The notes under the pieces are model-generated. The model worked only from the letters and a program-made list of their open reading frames with translations, ran no database searches and was not told the origin of the DNA. A stretch of DNA of 64,000 nt, from the NCBI RefSeq assembly GCF_958979055.1, contig NC_084893.1, positions 8,807,071 through 8,871,070 on the forward strand. The letters are read 5' to 3'. Both the position numbers and the translations under genes were made by a program. Shown piece after piece: positions 48,948 to 61,058 of this stretch; position 1 is the first letter of the stretch, and each line of letters opens with the position of its first letter. The DNA comes from Alnus glutinosa (lineage: Eukaryota > Streptophyta > Magnoliopsida > Fagales > Betulaceae).

Positions 48948-50473
48948 GGTAAAATTACATTTAAGCCCCCCAAACTACTAGCCGTTTTGAAAGTAGTCCA
49001 TCAAATTATCAATCATTGGACTCTGGCCCCAAAACTAGGGATGTAATCGAGTCGAATCGAGTCGAGTTTAAAGATTTCAAGACAGTCTCGTTTATGAGTC
49101 GAGCTTGAATTCGAGCCGAGCTATAAATTGCATGTTCAAGCTCGACTCGTTTAAAACTCGGGCGAGCTCGAGCTCAAGCTCGAGTTCGTTGAAAATGACA
49201 TTCGAGCCGAGCCGGGTTACTCGACGAGCTTGGCTCAACTAGAGCTCGAAGTAGATTATTAAATTTTTCAATGAGTGATCAAAGTAGAATTCAAACTCAA
49301 GTTTATGAACAACCTCTATGCATTTATTAATAACATAAATATTTAATATGTTATTATATATAACTAGAGAGTATAAATTATGGTATATATATAATGTGAA
49401 CAAATAGTAAGTCTAATATATATTTTATATAACTAAGTAACTATAATATAAATATAATATATAACTATTGTTAACCATGTATGATGTGATATATGTGTTT
49501 ATATATATATGCTAACTATTTAATATTGTTATATACTAGCTATTAATAACTTAATATGTTAATTTAACATACTAATTAAATATTGTTATCAAAGTATTAT
49601 AATTAATATGTAATACTATATATATTATACTATATTTATTATTTTTACTAATATATATGTAAGATATGAACGAGCTAACGAGTCGGACTAACGAGCCGGG
49701 CGAGCGATTCGGTAGAGTTTTAAACGAGCTGAACTCGTGAGCTTTTATCGAGTTTTATCGAGCGAGTCGGGTATACATCACTTACTAATCGAACGGGTTT
49801 TTACAGTAACAATCGAGTTTTTACAGTATCGAGTTCGAGTTCGGATCGAGCTAAACCGAACGGGTATCGAGCGGGTTGTCGAATGGACTGGTTTATTTAC
49901 ATCCCTACCCAAAACTATCAAAAAGTGCTAAAAAGACCTAATTTGTCGAAATATTTCTATAATACCTTTACCACGTGTCATTTTTTAATTAAAAAATAAT
50001 AAAATTTAAAACAATTTAAAAAACAAAGAGAAAAAAAAAACTGAAATATATATATATATATATATATATATGGTGGTGGTTGGCATTTTGGCCAAAGAGG
50101 TGGCTCCAGTTTGGGGGTACTGAACCCACCCTCAAGCCAAATAGGATGGTCGAGCCACCCCCAAGCCTATTGGGAGTGGTTTTGGCCACCTCCATTTTGC
50201 TCCTTGGGGGTGACTCTTTGCCAAAATCAGTTGGCCGACCACACCCCTTTTTTTTTCAATATTATAAATTTTTCTCTGTTTTTTGAATTGTTTTAAATTT
50301 ATTATTTTTTATTGAAAAAAATGACACGTGTCAAGGGTATTACGTGAATATTTCGACAAATGGGTCTTTTTGGCATTTTTTGGTAGTTTGGAGTGCCAGA
50401 ATCCAATGGTTGGAAGTTTGGGGGTTACTTCCGAAACGGCTGGTAATTTTAGGGGCTTAAATATAATTTTTTC
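48948..50473. mobile_element. Mutator-like foldback element, 9-bp target duplication
   Basis: Inverted arms start ggtaaaattac and end taattttttc, related to the element at 11708-12562. The flanks caaaattta (48939-48947 and 50474-50482) match exactly as a 9-bp TSD. A hAT element at 49036-49907 is inserted in the left arm. The core (50070-50280) has ggtggc/ccacc repeats. Confidence 0.75.
49036..49907. mobile_element. Non-autonomous hAT element, perfect 8-bp target duplication
   Basis: Ends tagggatgtaa and ttacatcccta; TSD CCCAAAAC at 49028-49035 and 49908-49915, exact. Contains gagtcgagt/gagctcgag-type repeats and an AT-rich centre. It is younger than the Mutator-like element it interrupts. 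Confidence 0.95.
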
Positions 50474-50482
50474 CAAAATTTA

Positions 50483-52728
50483 TGTGTCTACGTTTTGAAT
50501 TTAGAGAACGACCCTAGGTTTTTATTCGACTTGAATACAGTCATTGGGTTTCTAATTTCAAGAATATAGTTTTTAGGTTTTGTCAAGATTTTAAATAGGT
50601 CATTCTATCACTTTTTTGCCAAAATAAATGGTTTGTCATATGTGACGTGTGTCTCAATTGACATACTAGCTTTCCTATCAACACATCATATTAATGTCAT
50701 CATTAAGTGCCAAATCATCCATAAAAAAAATAAAAGACCCAACTCTAAAATTTAAAACATCTTCTTTGTCATCTTAATCTTTTAGATTTGTAGCGTTAGA
50801 GGAAAAACTATTGACTTTAATGTTGAGATAGACCCTAGCGTGTTAAATAAGACACACATGATAAAGAGAAAATCGTTAACTTTGGCGGTAAAGTGATAAA
50901 TGGATCAATTTAAAACTTCAGAAAAATTTAAGGACTTTATTCTTAAAATTGAAAACTCAAAGATTAAATTCATATCGGATGAAAACTTTGAGGTTAAATA
51001 CGATTTTCCCCCCCTTTTTTTTTTTACTATATTTAACAAAGAACATAGTTACAACATATATTTTTGCCTACATACGCTCTATGTATGAGGCTTTTGAACT
51101 AGAAATTAATATAAATTTAGAGAAAGTACACATACATTTTTCAAATTATTATTTTATTGTCAATGTTTTTTTAAACTATTGATTGCGTTAATGTCTCTTC
51201 TAAATTATCAAAAATTGTTAATGCCTTGCCTAAGGCCAGTAAAAGGACAAAATTAACTTAAGAAAATTTCAAAAAGATAAAAGTACTCTTATAAATTAAA
51301 AAAAAACTGAAAAAGGGGGGGGGGGGGGGGGGGTGTTCAAGGAGGCAATGTTGGCCTGGTAGACACACATAACGGTTTTGTTTGCTGCAGGCTCTTCAAG
51401 AGTTATTCTCTCTGCTAATGGAACGACTAAAAGACATTTTTGTACGTTTGTCTTCTTGTGAATATATTCTTGACCTTAGGAAAGCCAAAAGGCCGAGAAA
51501 GGGTATTCCTGGGAGGAAGTTTGAACATCCGGCAAGACAACCTATTTGGGATCCATTTCTTGTTGCGCCAACATCAATCGTAACCTCGTTAATTCATCAT
51601 GACATGAAAGTAAAGATTTGCATGCTCAAAAAGATAAAAAAAAATAAAAAAAATTGATTTTTTCAAAAATATTTTTCCGACGTTTGGCTCGTAAGAAAAA
51701 ATTACGGAATGCGAAAATTAGAATTTGGCAAATGTTGCTAGAATCCGGCGAGCAAGTTTGGTCGGATCCGGCCAAAATGGTCAGATTCCAGCCGGACTCT
51801 TCCGGATCAATGGTCGGATTCAGGCCATTTTGGCCAGATCCGGCCGGCTTCTGACCATGGTCGGAATCCGGCAATATTCCAGCTAGTTTTGGCCGAAATT
51901 TGGTCCGCCGACATTCGGTGACAGTCGCCGAATGTTGCCGGCAGGATTTCGGCGATCGAATGTTGTCAGACTACGGCGCTGGTTAGATTCCGACGACCGA
52001 CAATTGCTGGATTCTGACAATCGAATATCAAACGTGCATGCAAGGACGAAGAGTTTAATTTCGGAAAACGATTTACGATTTTAAAAACTGTAAATCGTTT
52101 TTCAAAAATTAAAGAAGATTTTACGGTCAAACTAAAAATGATTTTCGTTGACCATTATTTTAGCCCCTACCAAACACCGTAAAATGCCAAAATCATTTTC
52201 CAGAAATCATTTTACACCGAAACAAACGAAGCATAAGAAGAAATGCCAACTTTTCTCTAAATTCTTTAATTTCAAACCGTAGTGGAGCCAGGATTTTGCT
52301 TTAGATGGGGTCAAGATTTTTTTTTTTATTAAAAAAATAACTATAATTGAACAAAAATTAATTAAAAATATTGAAGAATATAACTAATGAAATAAATAAA
52401 CAATTTAACAAAATTTAATTATTGTTTGAAACATATAAATATAACATACAATTTATTTCGTCACACCTAGTGCGTTACTTTATTCAATTGTCCTCAATGA
52501 GTTCATACTTTGAAATCGCTACATGATTTCTTCATTACTTATAGTCTTGAATATATCATTTTCAATGTACGTAAATCAGACAATCATTTATCCACTGATC
52601 TTCCATTCAGTTACGTAAACGATTTTTAATAGTATTCATTGTTGAAAAAGGCTATTTTAACGGTAGCTGTTGCAATTAGTAGAATCAATGACATTGTCAC
52701 AAATGAATAAACCAATAGATACAAGATA
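50483..52728. other. Degraded elements and a GC-rich foldback
   Basis: 50483-51010 looks like a degraded foldback. 51090-51330 is one arm of the family at 16500-17160. 51315-51333 is a G run. 51655-52245 has ends cgtttggctcgtaagaa and ttacaccgaaacaaacg, related to 18612-19156, with a core of repeated ggtcggatccggcc-type units. 52280-52330 (ggagccaggattttgcttta) is a hAT end like those of DUF4371 elements. No intact gene. Confidence 0.45.
51382..51657 (+). other. Open stretch of 91 codons, unrecognised
   Basis: Reads MLQALQELFSLLMERLKDIF..., then RKAKRPRKGIPGRKFEHPAR and WDPFLVAPTSIV. The composition is more protein-like than surrounding frames and it is preceded by a possible acceptor (gctgcag, 51386-51392), so it may be an exon fragment. 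I do not recognise it, and the lysine-rich end reads into low-complexity sequence. Confidence 0.2.
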
Positions 52729-53356
52729 TAGGGGTGGGAAAAACCGTGCAAAACCGCACCGACCCGCATGAACCGCACCGCCCCTAACGGTATTTAGGTT
52801 GATATTTGCGGGCACAGTTTAGATTTTTGCCTAATCGTGCGGGGCGTGGGTTTAGGATTTTTTCATCATCGAATCCCCGCCCCGCCCCGCACTGCACCTT
52901 ATAAACCTAAAACACCTAAAAATAAAAAACCCTAACCCCCTTGTTCGGAGAGGCGGCGACTCCGATTGTCCCTCACAAATCACCCTTTCTTCATGAGAAA
53001 TGCTAAACATCCTCCACTCATCCCCCCTTCATCACCCTCTTTTCCTTAAAAAAATTGATTTTTATTATAAAAGGATGATAAAGGGGGGATGAGTGGAGGA
53101 TGTGTAGAAGGGCTCTTTCTTCATCTTCATTAGTAATACTAGCTTTGGATTCTTTGGCTCTGAGGACTGGAGGAGGATGGGCCTGGACGGCGGCTGAGAT
53201 TTGCAAAAAGATCAAAAGAAGATGAAAGGAAAAGAAGGGACGAAACTTGAAAGTTTGAAACGGTGAAACACACTGAAACTTGAAGGCTGAAACTTTGAAA
53301 GGAAAAGAAAGAGACGAAGCCACATGGGTAATCTAAAGGCTGAGATACATTTTCTG

Positions 53357-53419
<63 letters not shown>

Positions 53420-54077
53420 AGAAGAAGAAAAAGAGGAGGAAGGATGAGATACATTATTGAAGGCTTGATTTTGAAGGGTAAAATAATAAATGGGGTGGGT
53501 TGGAATAATCTAGAAGACTAGAAGTAGAAGCCACTTGGCGTATGGAGATGAATTATTTTTTAAAGTGTTTGACAGCAGGCTACAGTTGTTAACTCACCCA
53601 CTCCAAACGGTGCGTTTGGCCATTTGATAATAAAAGGTTCATTTGATAAATGATAAATCATTAAAATTTAAAGGGTGAAAATAAGTAAAGGTTGGAAATA
53701 AGTAAAGGATGCAAGCCTGCAACCAGAGAATAGAAGCCACGTGGGTAATCATTAAAGGCTAGCAGGTGGCAAAAACGCAACACCCCAAAAAAAGTCAAAA
53801 ACCCTTCTCCTTGTTCTTCATCTTCTTCTTTTCTTCTCCTACGCCGCATAGCGCCACAACCTCCCTTTTTCTCCTCTCTTCATACTGCGCCGACGCCTAA
53901 ACTTCACCTCTTGATCTTCTTTCTTTAACACCGACGACGATTACCCCTTGTTCCAGAACTTCTCAAGCCGGTACGTTTTGGCTCTGAGTCACGTGCTAAT
54001 AAAATTTTCGTTGTTGGCTTTGGACTCCAGCAAAAAAGGGCGAAAGACTACCCTGCCCCACCCTGTGCCCACCCCTA
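52729..54077. mobile_element. Non-autonomous hAT element, perfect 8-bp target duplication
   Basis: Begins taggggtgggaaaaac and ends gtgcccaccccta; TSD ACAAGATA at 52721-52728 and 54078-54085, exact. Inside are an 'accctaa' leader-like stretch near 52930, a small MITE (53008-53102), a run of 61 A (53357-53417) and a pyrimidine-rich stretch (53800-53950) resembling a plant 5' UTR. No transposase. Confidence 0.93.
53008..53102. mobile_element. 95-bp hairpin MITE inside the hAT element
   Basis: Arms catcctccactcatcccccc and ggggggatgagtggaggatg pair perfectly over 20 bp and continue less well. Short AT-rich loop. Confidence 0.85.
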
Positions 54078-54085
54078 ACAAGATA

Positions 54086-55182
54086 TCCATTTTCATCACT
54101 ACCATCTTCTCAGCAAGCTATTTGGAGCTCAACATACAGAATCATTGTTGTTTTCCATAATCTCAGATAACTACAATTATATTTTCATACATACAATTAA
54201 AATATATAACAAAAATTATATATATTCATAAACAATCAATTTGAAAGAGAAATCTAAATATAAAAGCCTAATCAATGTAAAAATTTGATTACAAATCTAC
54301 ATACCTAAACCATTTTAAGAAAAAAAAATAAGAAGAAATTGATTTGAATTGTTGAAGGTTAAAGTAGGAAGAAATCGCAAATTGCAAATTGTTGACTTTA
54401 TTTTTTTAACGAAAGATCTGAGTATTTCATTGATCAAAGATCACGAGCATAAAGTTCTTACATCATAAAGCATAAAGTTCTGCAAAATCATAGCCACATG
54501 CTATGAGGTTACAAAGTCATAGATACAAATAAAATTCTTACAATAAAGTGATATCTATGACTTTCATTTTTCGCTAACTCATGTACAAAAATAGTTAAAT
54601 AGCATATCTGCTTCGAGTAGACTAGATCTAAAACAATGGTAGCCAAATATCATAGAAAAATTTATTAAAGCCGGCTGTGAGAGATAACCCCTCACACCAA
54701 ACTATCCAGGCCGTGAGAGATAATCCCTCACACGTAACTAACATTTATCCTATATATCGTCCATGAGGGTAGATTTATGGAGAAGAAAACTCTTATTCAA
54801 AGCAAAAACATAACCAGGAAACAGCAGCAGCGGCCATGGAGGAGATGAACGGCACAATACGGAGGTAGATAGACGGATACATAGCGGAGATGCCAAAATT
54901 GCTAATTTGGTTGTTCACTGATTTGTCAAATAGGCAAATAGTAGTATACCATTGCCATGTTTGTCCATTTTTTGAAAAACAACAGCCAAAACCTTGTATA
55001 AAAATGAACTGACAAATGTATTTTCAAAAACTATTAATAGTTATTATTAAAAACATGTTTTCATAGGATAAGTTTAGATGAATAGATATTTTTTTTCTTT
55101 TATAATTTTAGATAATAAAAAACCATTGAAAATGGCGCAGATTTCAAAAAGAAAAAATTTAAGTAAAGTTTCAGAGGGGGTG
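54086..55182. other. Intergenic, weak repeat signs
   Basis: 54395-54560 (gatctgagtatttcattgatc... type) looks like the antisense tail of a LINE. 54660-54740 holds two copies of a gtgagagataa-ccctcaca segment. No gene. Confidence 0.35.
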
Positions 55183-55441
55183 TTTGGTAACCAACACTCT
55201 ATTCCCTTTCTTTATTTTCAATTTTTCAAAAAAAATCAACTTCAAAACATTTTAACTTTTTTCACCTTTTATATCACATAAATAATTTTTTATTACTATT
55301 CAAATAAAAAAATCCACTAAAATACAAAACTTTTTCACTTTTCCATAAAAATTATTTCTACTTTATATCACATCAATCACTTCTTACAATTACTCAAAAA
55401 AAAAAAAAAAAATAACTCAACAATCTTTACCAAACACACCC
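55183..55441. mobile_element. MITE (gggtgtttggtaa ends)
   Basis: Inverted ends gggtgtttggtaa and ttaccaaacacaccc, with inner fragments shared with the MITEs at 32.6-35.6 kb (atatcacat, ttcacttttccataaa). About 260 bp. Confidence 0.75.
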
Positions 55442-55959
55442 AGAGTTTTTGCCAAACAAAGCGTCAAAACCCAAAGCCTGGTCCTCGTGTTTAATTTCTC
55501 AATGTTAGTAAACCAACGCATTTTACATTACTTAAACAAAAACTAAAAAGACATCGTCTTCAACCTTGGTCCTTCGTCTTCTTCCACACTCATCTAGACT
55601 TTAACTTAATTTTCAAACCGTCTGAACAAAAAGAAAATGCCGTCAATGAGTCATGAATTTCGGTTCTCTTAGAAAATATTTGCCCCTTATAAATGGCTGA
55701 GGTTGGGCAACTTGGGCATCCGAAAAAATTCTATTGGGAGAGTAAGGAGAATTTTTAGGAGGTGAGAAGGGGGGCATTTGATGCCTTTCGACCCCCCTCC
55801 CTCGGTCCCTGACTCCGTACGCAAACAAGGTCTTCCCTTGCCTCACTACCTCCTTAGCAGCTCAAACTCCTCACTGGCCAATCTTCTTTATATGATTTCC
55901 TTTACCGACAGACCGGTAGATTTCAAGCAGCTGAAGGTTTAGTATGGTGTACGATTTGA

Positions 55960-57900
55960 ACAACAAATTTCGAGAGGGAAAACAATGGAAGCCTCTCAAC
56001 AATGGCTCTATTGGCACACAAAGGTGAAGTTAGGCAACTTCTCAAAAGGTTCTAAAGCTTTTTTTTTTTTTTTTTTCACACTTATTCATTGAACAAACTT
56101 ATCTATTTATGAGGTAGAGAAACCCCCTTTGCAATGTGTAAAAAAACTTCACCTTTATTGTAGGTTTTCATGCAGTGTCAGGATGTGTAGAATACCATCA
56201 AGACGCTGTCTAGGGTTTCATTGCTAACTTCAGCATGACCGCTCATCATTGTTAGGACATCTAATTGATGGTCTTCCTATCGGCGCTCTCTGGAAGTCAT
56301 CTTCCATGAGTAGCATGAAGACAATTTCCTAACAGTCCATCTGACGACGCTTTCAGGAGTCCCTGGGAAGCCATTTCCTACAAGCAGCGTCAGGACGTTC
56401 TTCTGACGGTGCACTTTAGAGTCTCCATTATCAAGCAACGTCAATATGTCTATCTGATGGTCCTCCTGAGTAGGCTATTGAAGTCATGCATTACGAATCA
56501 CGTCAAGACGATTATGTAATGGTCTTGCTGATGGTAGTACAAAAACTCCAAATCTAAGCCTAACTTTTTACACCAAAACACTTAGATGATAAAAAGTCTA
56601 CAACCCTAGTTTTGATCATCGAAATAAACAAATATCTAAAACTTAACAATCTCGTCCTTTGGCCACTTGGTGATAAAACCAAAATACATAAAAAAAAAAA
56701 AATTAAAAAAAAAATTAAAAAATTAAAAAAAAAAAAAAAAAAAAATTATAGGTAGATACAATTTATAACCCCAACCCCAGACTCTTAAAACATAACCAGA
56801 CTTTGATTGATGGAAGAATGTTCTATCTGTTCCCTAAAATCACAAAGACAATTGATTACATGCATTGAGATTTGGAATCAATTCAACATTATCAACAACA
56901 TCCAACACATTCTCAAAGCAAAATTTCAATGTTTATCAAAGACACAATTTACAAAATTTCATTCACATCTAATGAAGAATGAAGTATCATATACAACCAA
57001 CAAAAAATGTGTCAATACATCCCATAGTAAAATAGTTAATGAATACAAGAGATATAAAGAAAAACAAAAGATACATCAAACTAAATAGTATCAACAAAAA
57101 TAATTAATCTCCCCCTCAATATAAGCACCTCTCCCTAGTAGGTGTTCCAACTCGATATCCGCATTCTACCCCTTTTTGTCACAATGGACAACATGAAGAA
57201 CTCAAGCGGCCTCGTTTGCATCTATGGGAGGTATAACCACATCAACTCCAACATTAGGAATTGCATAGACATATCCTAATCCTCATGCACATAATCATCA
57301 TGCTCCTTCTCAAGTGCATGCTCACCCTCATCCTCTGGAAGGTCAATCTTAAGAATTGTCTTCACATCTACCTCTGCCTAGACAATCTTATTGGTGGCTG
57401 TAAGCACATCAATTTGAACCTATCTAAGGATAGATTCATATTTGGCCCCCACAGATTTCAAAATAACCAGTCACTCAAGAAAAAGATCAACAGTTTCACC
57501 GTCTTTGAGCCAACCCGGTCTACCACCACCTTAAGCTTCTTATCCACTGTGTCTATGCCCTCATCAAAATGTTTGCGATGTGCCTCAATAAGCTGCTGAC
57601 TAAGCTGATCAAAGCGCTAGAGCAACTGCACCAGCAAAGATGCATCTGGTGTAGCTGGAGTAGAAGAAGAAGGTCCAGCTGTGTCAGCAACAACAGTAGG
57701 AAGAGAAGAAAGAGAAGGGTACTTATCAGAAGATCTGGAGGATTTACCAGAAAGCTGAGCCATGGACTTTGAAATTGTGCTTTTATCAATTGCAACTTGG
57801 TGAGTGATATGGATTAGTTGGACAAGGATAAACCAGTTTGGTGATAAGACCACCAAACAAAAGAGCGTTAGAGGCAATACATATGAGGAGGTGGATTGTA
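55960..57900 (-). mobile_element. LTR-element remnant, probably Copia-like (fossil)
   Basis: On the minus strand, a purine-rich tract with accaagtggccaaaggac...gagattg precedes tgttaag (about 56650), as at the internal/LTR border of plant Copia elements; the LTR would run towards 55960. It contains about six diverged tandem units (56160-56540). 57480-57770 (minus) holds remnants of a Ser-rich gag-like or plant-transposon-type protein. It is broken in several places and looks old. The left LTR end is not defined. Confidence 0.5.
56160..56540. repeat. Diverged tandem repeats with cgtcaggacg motifs
   Basis: About six units of roughly 60 bp, each with a gtcaggacg ... ctgacggt pair separated by a few bases, and gaagtcat-type links. 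They lie in the presumed LTR. Confidence 0.65.
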
Positions 57901-58304
57901 GTGCCCCATATTTTAATATCTGAATATAGTAGTCTTAATTTGGAATTTAAGACTAAACAATAATGCTTTAAATAGACAATAATGATTCTAGAGGAATTAA
58001 AAGGATTATAAGGATATTTACAGAGATCAATATTCATTGATATTTGAGGTCTTGATTTTATTCATGGAATATTTAGAGTGATAAGGAATTATTAGTTTGA
58101 TGAATAAACATTATTGGGAAATTGAAATAAAGTAGTTTAGACAGTGATTAATTGACGAACGACTGTAAATAAATTTAGCTTCCTAGAATAGTAGGGAAAC
58201 ACCAATGAAATGATAAAAAAAAAATTGTCATTATAAATTCATACATGTTATACACACATGGTAAAAATATTGGATCAATTTGATTATGTTTATAACAGTG
58301 GTTT
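57901..58304. other. Intergenic, nothing recognised
   Basis: AT-rich sequence without coding signal between the LTR remnant and the GH17 array. Confidence 0.5.
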
Positions 58305-58480
58305 GTAGTCAAAAGGGGACCCAGTGAAATTGGTTTACCCTTAGAGAGTGTTGCCACTTAAAATAGGAATTTATGAGGATGTGATACTTTCTTAAGTTAA
58401 AGTAAACTTATGCCTAAAAAATTTGGGAGGAAGGATTACTAATTTTGCAATTGAAACTTTTTCCGAAAAAAGAAGTAAAA

Positions 58481-58543
58481 ATGTGCTTGTTCCGTGGCTG
58501 GACCAAAAGTGTATGAGAAAAAAAAACCACGGAACAAGCACAT
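58481..58543. repeat. Tail-to-tail hairpin, copy 1
   Basis: A perfect 17-bp stem (atgtgcttgttccgtgg / ccacggaacaagcacat) around a loop of about 29 bp. Degraded versions are at 60406-60469, 60999-61058 and 63088-63148. In each, GH17 similarity stops at the hairpin, right after the TYNRNVL region. Confidence 0.85.
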
Positions 58544-59360
58544 TCCTATTGTAAGTGCGGCACACTCTGACGTTGCTCTAATTTGACCAGGGTCCCCTTT
58601 TGACGGCCAACCTGTCTTAGAAACACGAACCTCTATTCCAAGAAAGCCCATCCAACCAATAGGAGATACAATTGCATCTACTTGAGCATACAACATATTA
58701 TCATATTGTAGGTTGGTCTATGGGTATATAATTCATGAGTTGGAATTAAACAGAACATAATCCAAAGAAATCCTATTTGGATTGTCCTTACAATCAAAAG
58801 ATTGATACGCATTGATCCAAAAGGAAGCTTCAGTGTTCGACATGAATTGTACAAGTTCTAACATGGTACTATATATGTCTCTTTTAAAACTCTTGGCCGA
58901 AGGCAGATATGACTCTTCAAGAACCTCTAAAGAATTACGCATAAAGAATTAAATGTGTAAGTCTAGGCCAAACTCGACTAGAGCACCACGAATGCCAACC
59001 ATGGAAGGGACAAGATACGTCAAAGTGAATTATCATCATGGGTGAAGATTTCATTTCTTACTACCATGCAAGTGATTCTAGTGGCAGGAAAATATGGCTT
59101 GATATGAGTGGTTACCCATTGAAGGGCTTGTAATGGGTCAATTAACTGAGCGAGCAATTCGTTTTCGACCATGACTACGATTTCAATGTTGGAATTGGCA
59201 AATGTGTCAAAACTTGAAGATTGGTGTCATAAATTCTTGTTTTAGTGAGTCAAATAGAGGTTAACAGATTGAGTAACTTCTCGGGCAGTGGAAAATTATT
59301 GCCCACTCGACCACAGTTGATTCCTAGTGATTTGACTCCTACAAAGCCAAAGTCTGTAGA
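58544..59360 (-). pseudogene. GH17 beta-1,3-glucanase pseudogene, copy 1
   Basis: Minus-strand similarity runs GINCGRVGNNFPLPEK, TRIYDTNLQVLTH, VENELLAQLIDPLQALQWVTTHIKPYF, LEESYLPSAKSFKRDIYSTM, NAYQSFDCKDNPNRISLDYV and MLYAQVDAIVSPIGWMGFLGIEVRV. Several frame changes and stops. The catalytic nucleophile motif reads VSKTGWPS, so the Glu is now Lys, and the proton-donor region VVGNE reads VVRNE. No signal-peptide exon and no C-terminal third. Not expected to make an enzyme. Confidence 0.85.
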
Positions 59361-59465
59361 AACAGAATAGGACTTCTCCTTTTAACTCGAAATGGAGATG
59401 AATCATTTCATGGTTTAGATTAAATTTCAAACCATCTAACAGTGTATATATTGCTTATTTTCCCA

Positions 59466-59490
59466 CGTCATTTAAAAATTTTAAATGACG
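59466..59490. repeat. Head-to-head palindrome centre 1
   Basis: cgtcatttaaaa - a - ttttaaatgacg, a perfect 12-bp palindrome centred on 59478. GH17 copies 1 and 2 run away from it on both sides, about 120 bp before their coding similarity begins. Confidence 0.9.
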
Positions 59491-59602
59491 CGCCACAAAG
59501 TGTACCGTTAGATGTTACAAAATCTAACCTATACCAAGAAATAGTTTCTTTCCATTTCATTTGAAATGGATAAGATCCTACTTCATTTCTAAACACTTTA
59601 GC

Positions 59603-60420
59603 TTTCAAGGAGTAAAATTCCTGGGAATAAACTATGGTCAAGTGGGCAATAATTTTTCGTCGTTCTAGAAGGTACTTGATCCGCTAACCTCTATTAAACT
59701 CAATAAAAAAGGAATTTACGACACCAATCTTCATGTTTTGATCGCATTTTCCAATTCCAACGTTGAACTCGTAGTCACGGTCGAAAACAAATTGTTCGCT
59801 CAGTTAATTGACCAATTACAAGCCCTTCAATGGGTAACCACTCATATCAAGCCGTATTTTCCTGCCACTAGAATCATTGGCATAGTAGTAGGAAATGAAA
59901 TCTTCACCCATGATGATAATACCCTTCGACATATCTTGTCCCTTCCATGGTCAGCATTCATGGTGCTCTAGTCGAATTTGGCCTAGACTTACACATTCAA
60001 CTCTCTATGCCTAATTTTCTATAGGTTCTTATAGAGTCATATCTACCTTCGGCCGAGAGTTTTAAAAGAGACGTATATAGTACCATGTTAGAACTTGTAC
60101 AATTCATGTCGAACATTGAAGCTTCCTTTTGGATCAATGCCTATCAATCTTTTGATTGTAAGGACAATCCAAATATGATTTCTTTGGATTATGTTCTGTT
60201 TAATTCCAACTCATGAATTATATACCCATAGACCAACCTACAATATGATAATATGTTGTATGCTCAAGTAGATGCAGTCGTATCTCCTATTGCTTGGATG
60301 GGCTTTCGTGGAATAGAGGTTCATGTTTCTGAGACAGCTTGGTCGTCAAAAGGGGACCTCGGTCAAATTGCAGCAACGTCAGAGTATGCCGCAACTTACA
60401 ATAGGAATGTGCTTGTTCCG
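59603..60420 (+). pseudogene. GH17 beta-1,3-glucanase pseudogene, copy 2
   Basis: Plus-strand copy: GINYGQVGN (about 59620), then an open stretch 59738-59971 (MIAFSNSNVELVVTVENKLF, WVTTHIKPYFPATRIIG, VVGNEIFTHDDNTL) and another at 60253-60510 (MLYAQVDAVVSPIAWMGFRG, VSETAWSSKGDLGQ, TYNRNVL). This is the only copy that keeps both the VVGNE Glu and the nucleophile Glu (VSET). Frame changes lie between these stretches (near 59700 and 59960-60250), and the first exon and C-terminus are missing, so it is still broken. Confidence 0.85.
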
Positions 60421-60595
60421 TGGTTTTTTTTTTCATTCACTTCTGGCCCAGCCACAAAACAAACACATTTTAACCTCTTTTTTCAGAAAAAGTTTCCATT
60501 GCAAAATTAGCAATCCTTCCAAAGTTAACGTCTTCTTCTTCTTTTTTTTTTTTAATTATTATTATTATTATTATTGTTATTATTATTATTTTATT

Positions 60596-60985
60596 GTAAG
60601 CACAATCCAAATAGGATTTCTTTGGATTAGGTTATGTTTAATTACAACTCAGGAATCATAGACCCATACATCAACCTACAAAATGATAATATGTTGTATG
60701 CTCAAGTAGATGCAGTTTTACTACCTATTGCTAGGATGGACTTTGGTGGAACAAAGGTTCATGTTTCTAAGAGTGGTTGGCCGTCAAAAGGGGAACCCGG
60801 TTAAATTGGTTCAACCTTAAAGAATTCCGGCACTTAAAGTAGGAATTTGGGAGGATATGATTCTTTCTTTATGAAGCTACTCACCCATAAGCTAAATTCA
60901 TTGGAAAAAAAAAAAACACTCAAGGCCTTAAACTTTGAGAGGAGGGATTGCCAATTTTTGAAATGGAAACTTTTCAAACAAAAAA
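60596..60985 (+). pseudogene. GH17 fragment, 3' part only
   Basis: Covers the NPNRISLD-like region to MLYAQVDAVLLPIARMDFGG and VSKSGWPSKGEPG, then unrelated sequence including KLLTHKLNSLEKKK. It follows copy 2 in the same direction, so this stretch is present twice. A (TTA)n run at 60556-60594 separates it from copy 2. Confidence 0.75.
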
Positions 60986-61058
60986 GGGAGGTTAAAACGT
61001 GCTTGTTCCATGGCTGGACTAGAAGTATAGGAGAAAAAAAAAATCATAGAACAAGCAC

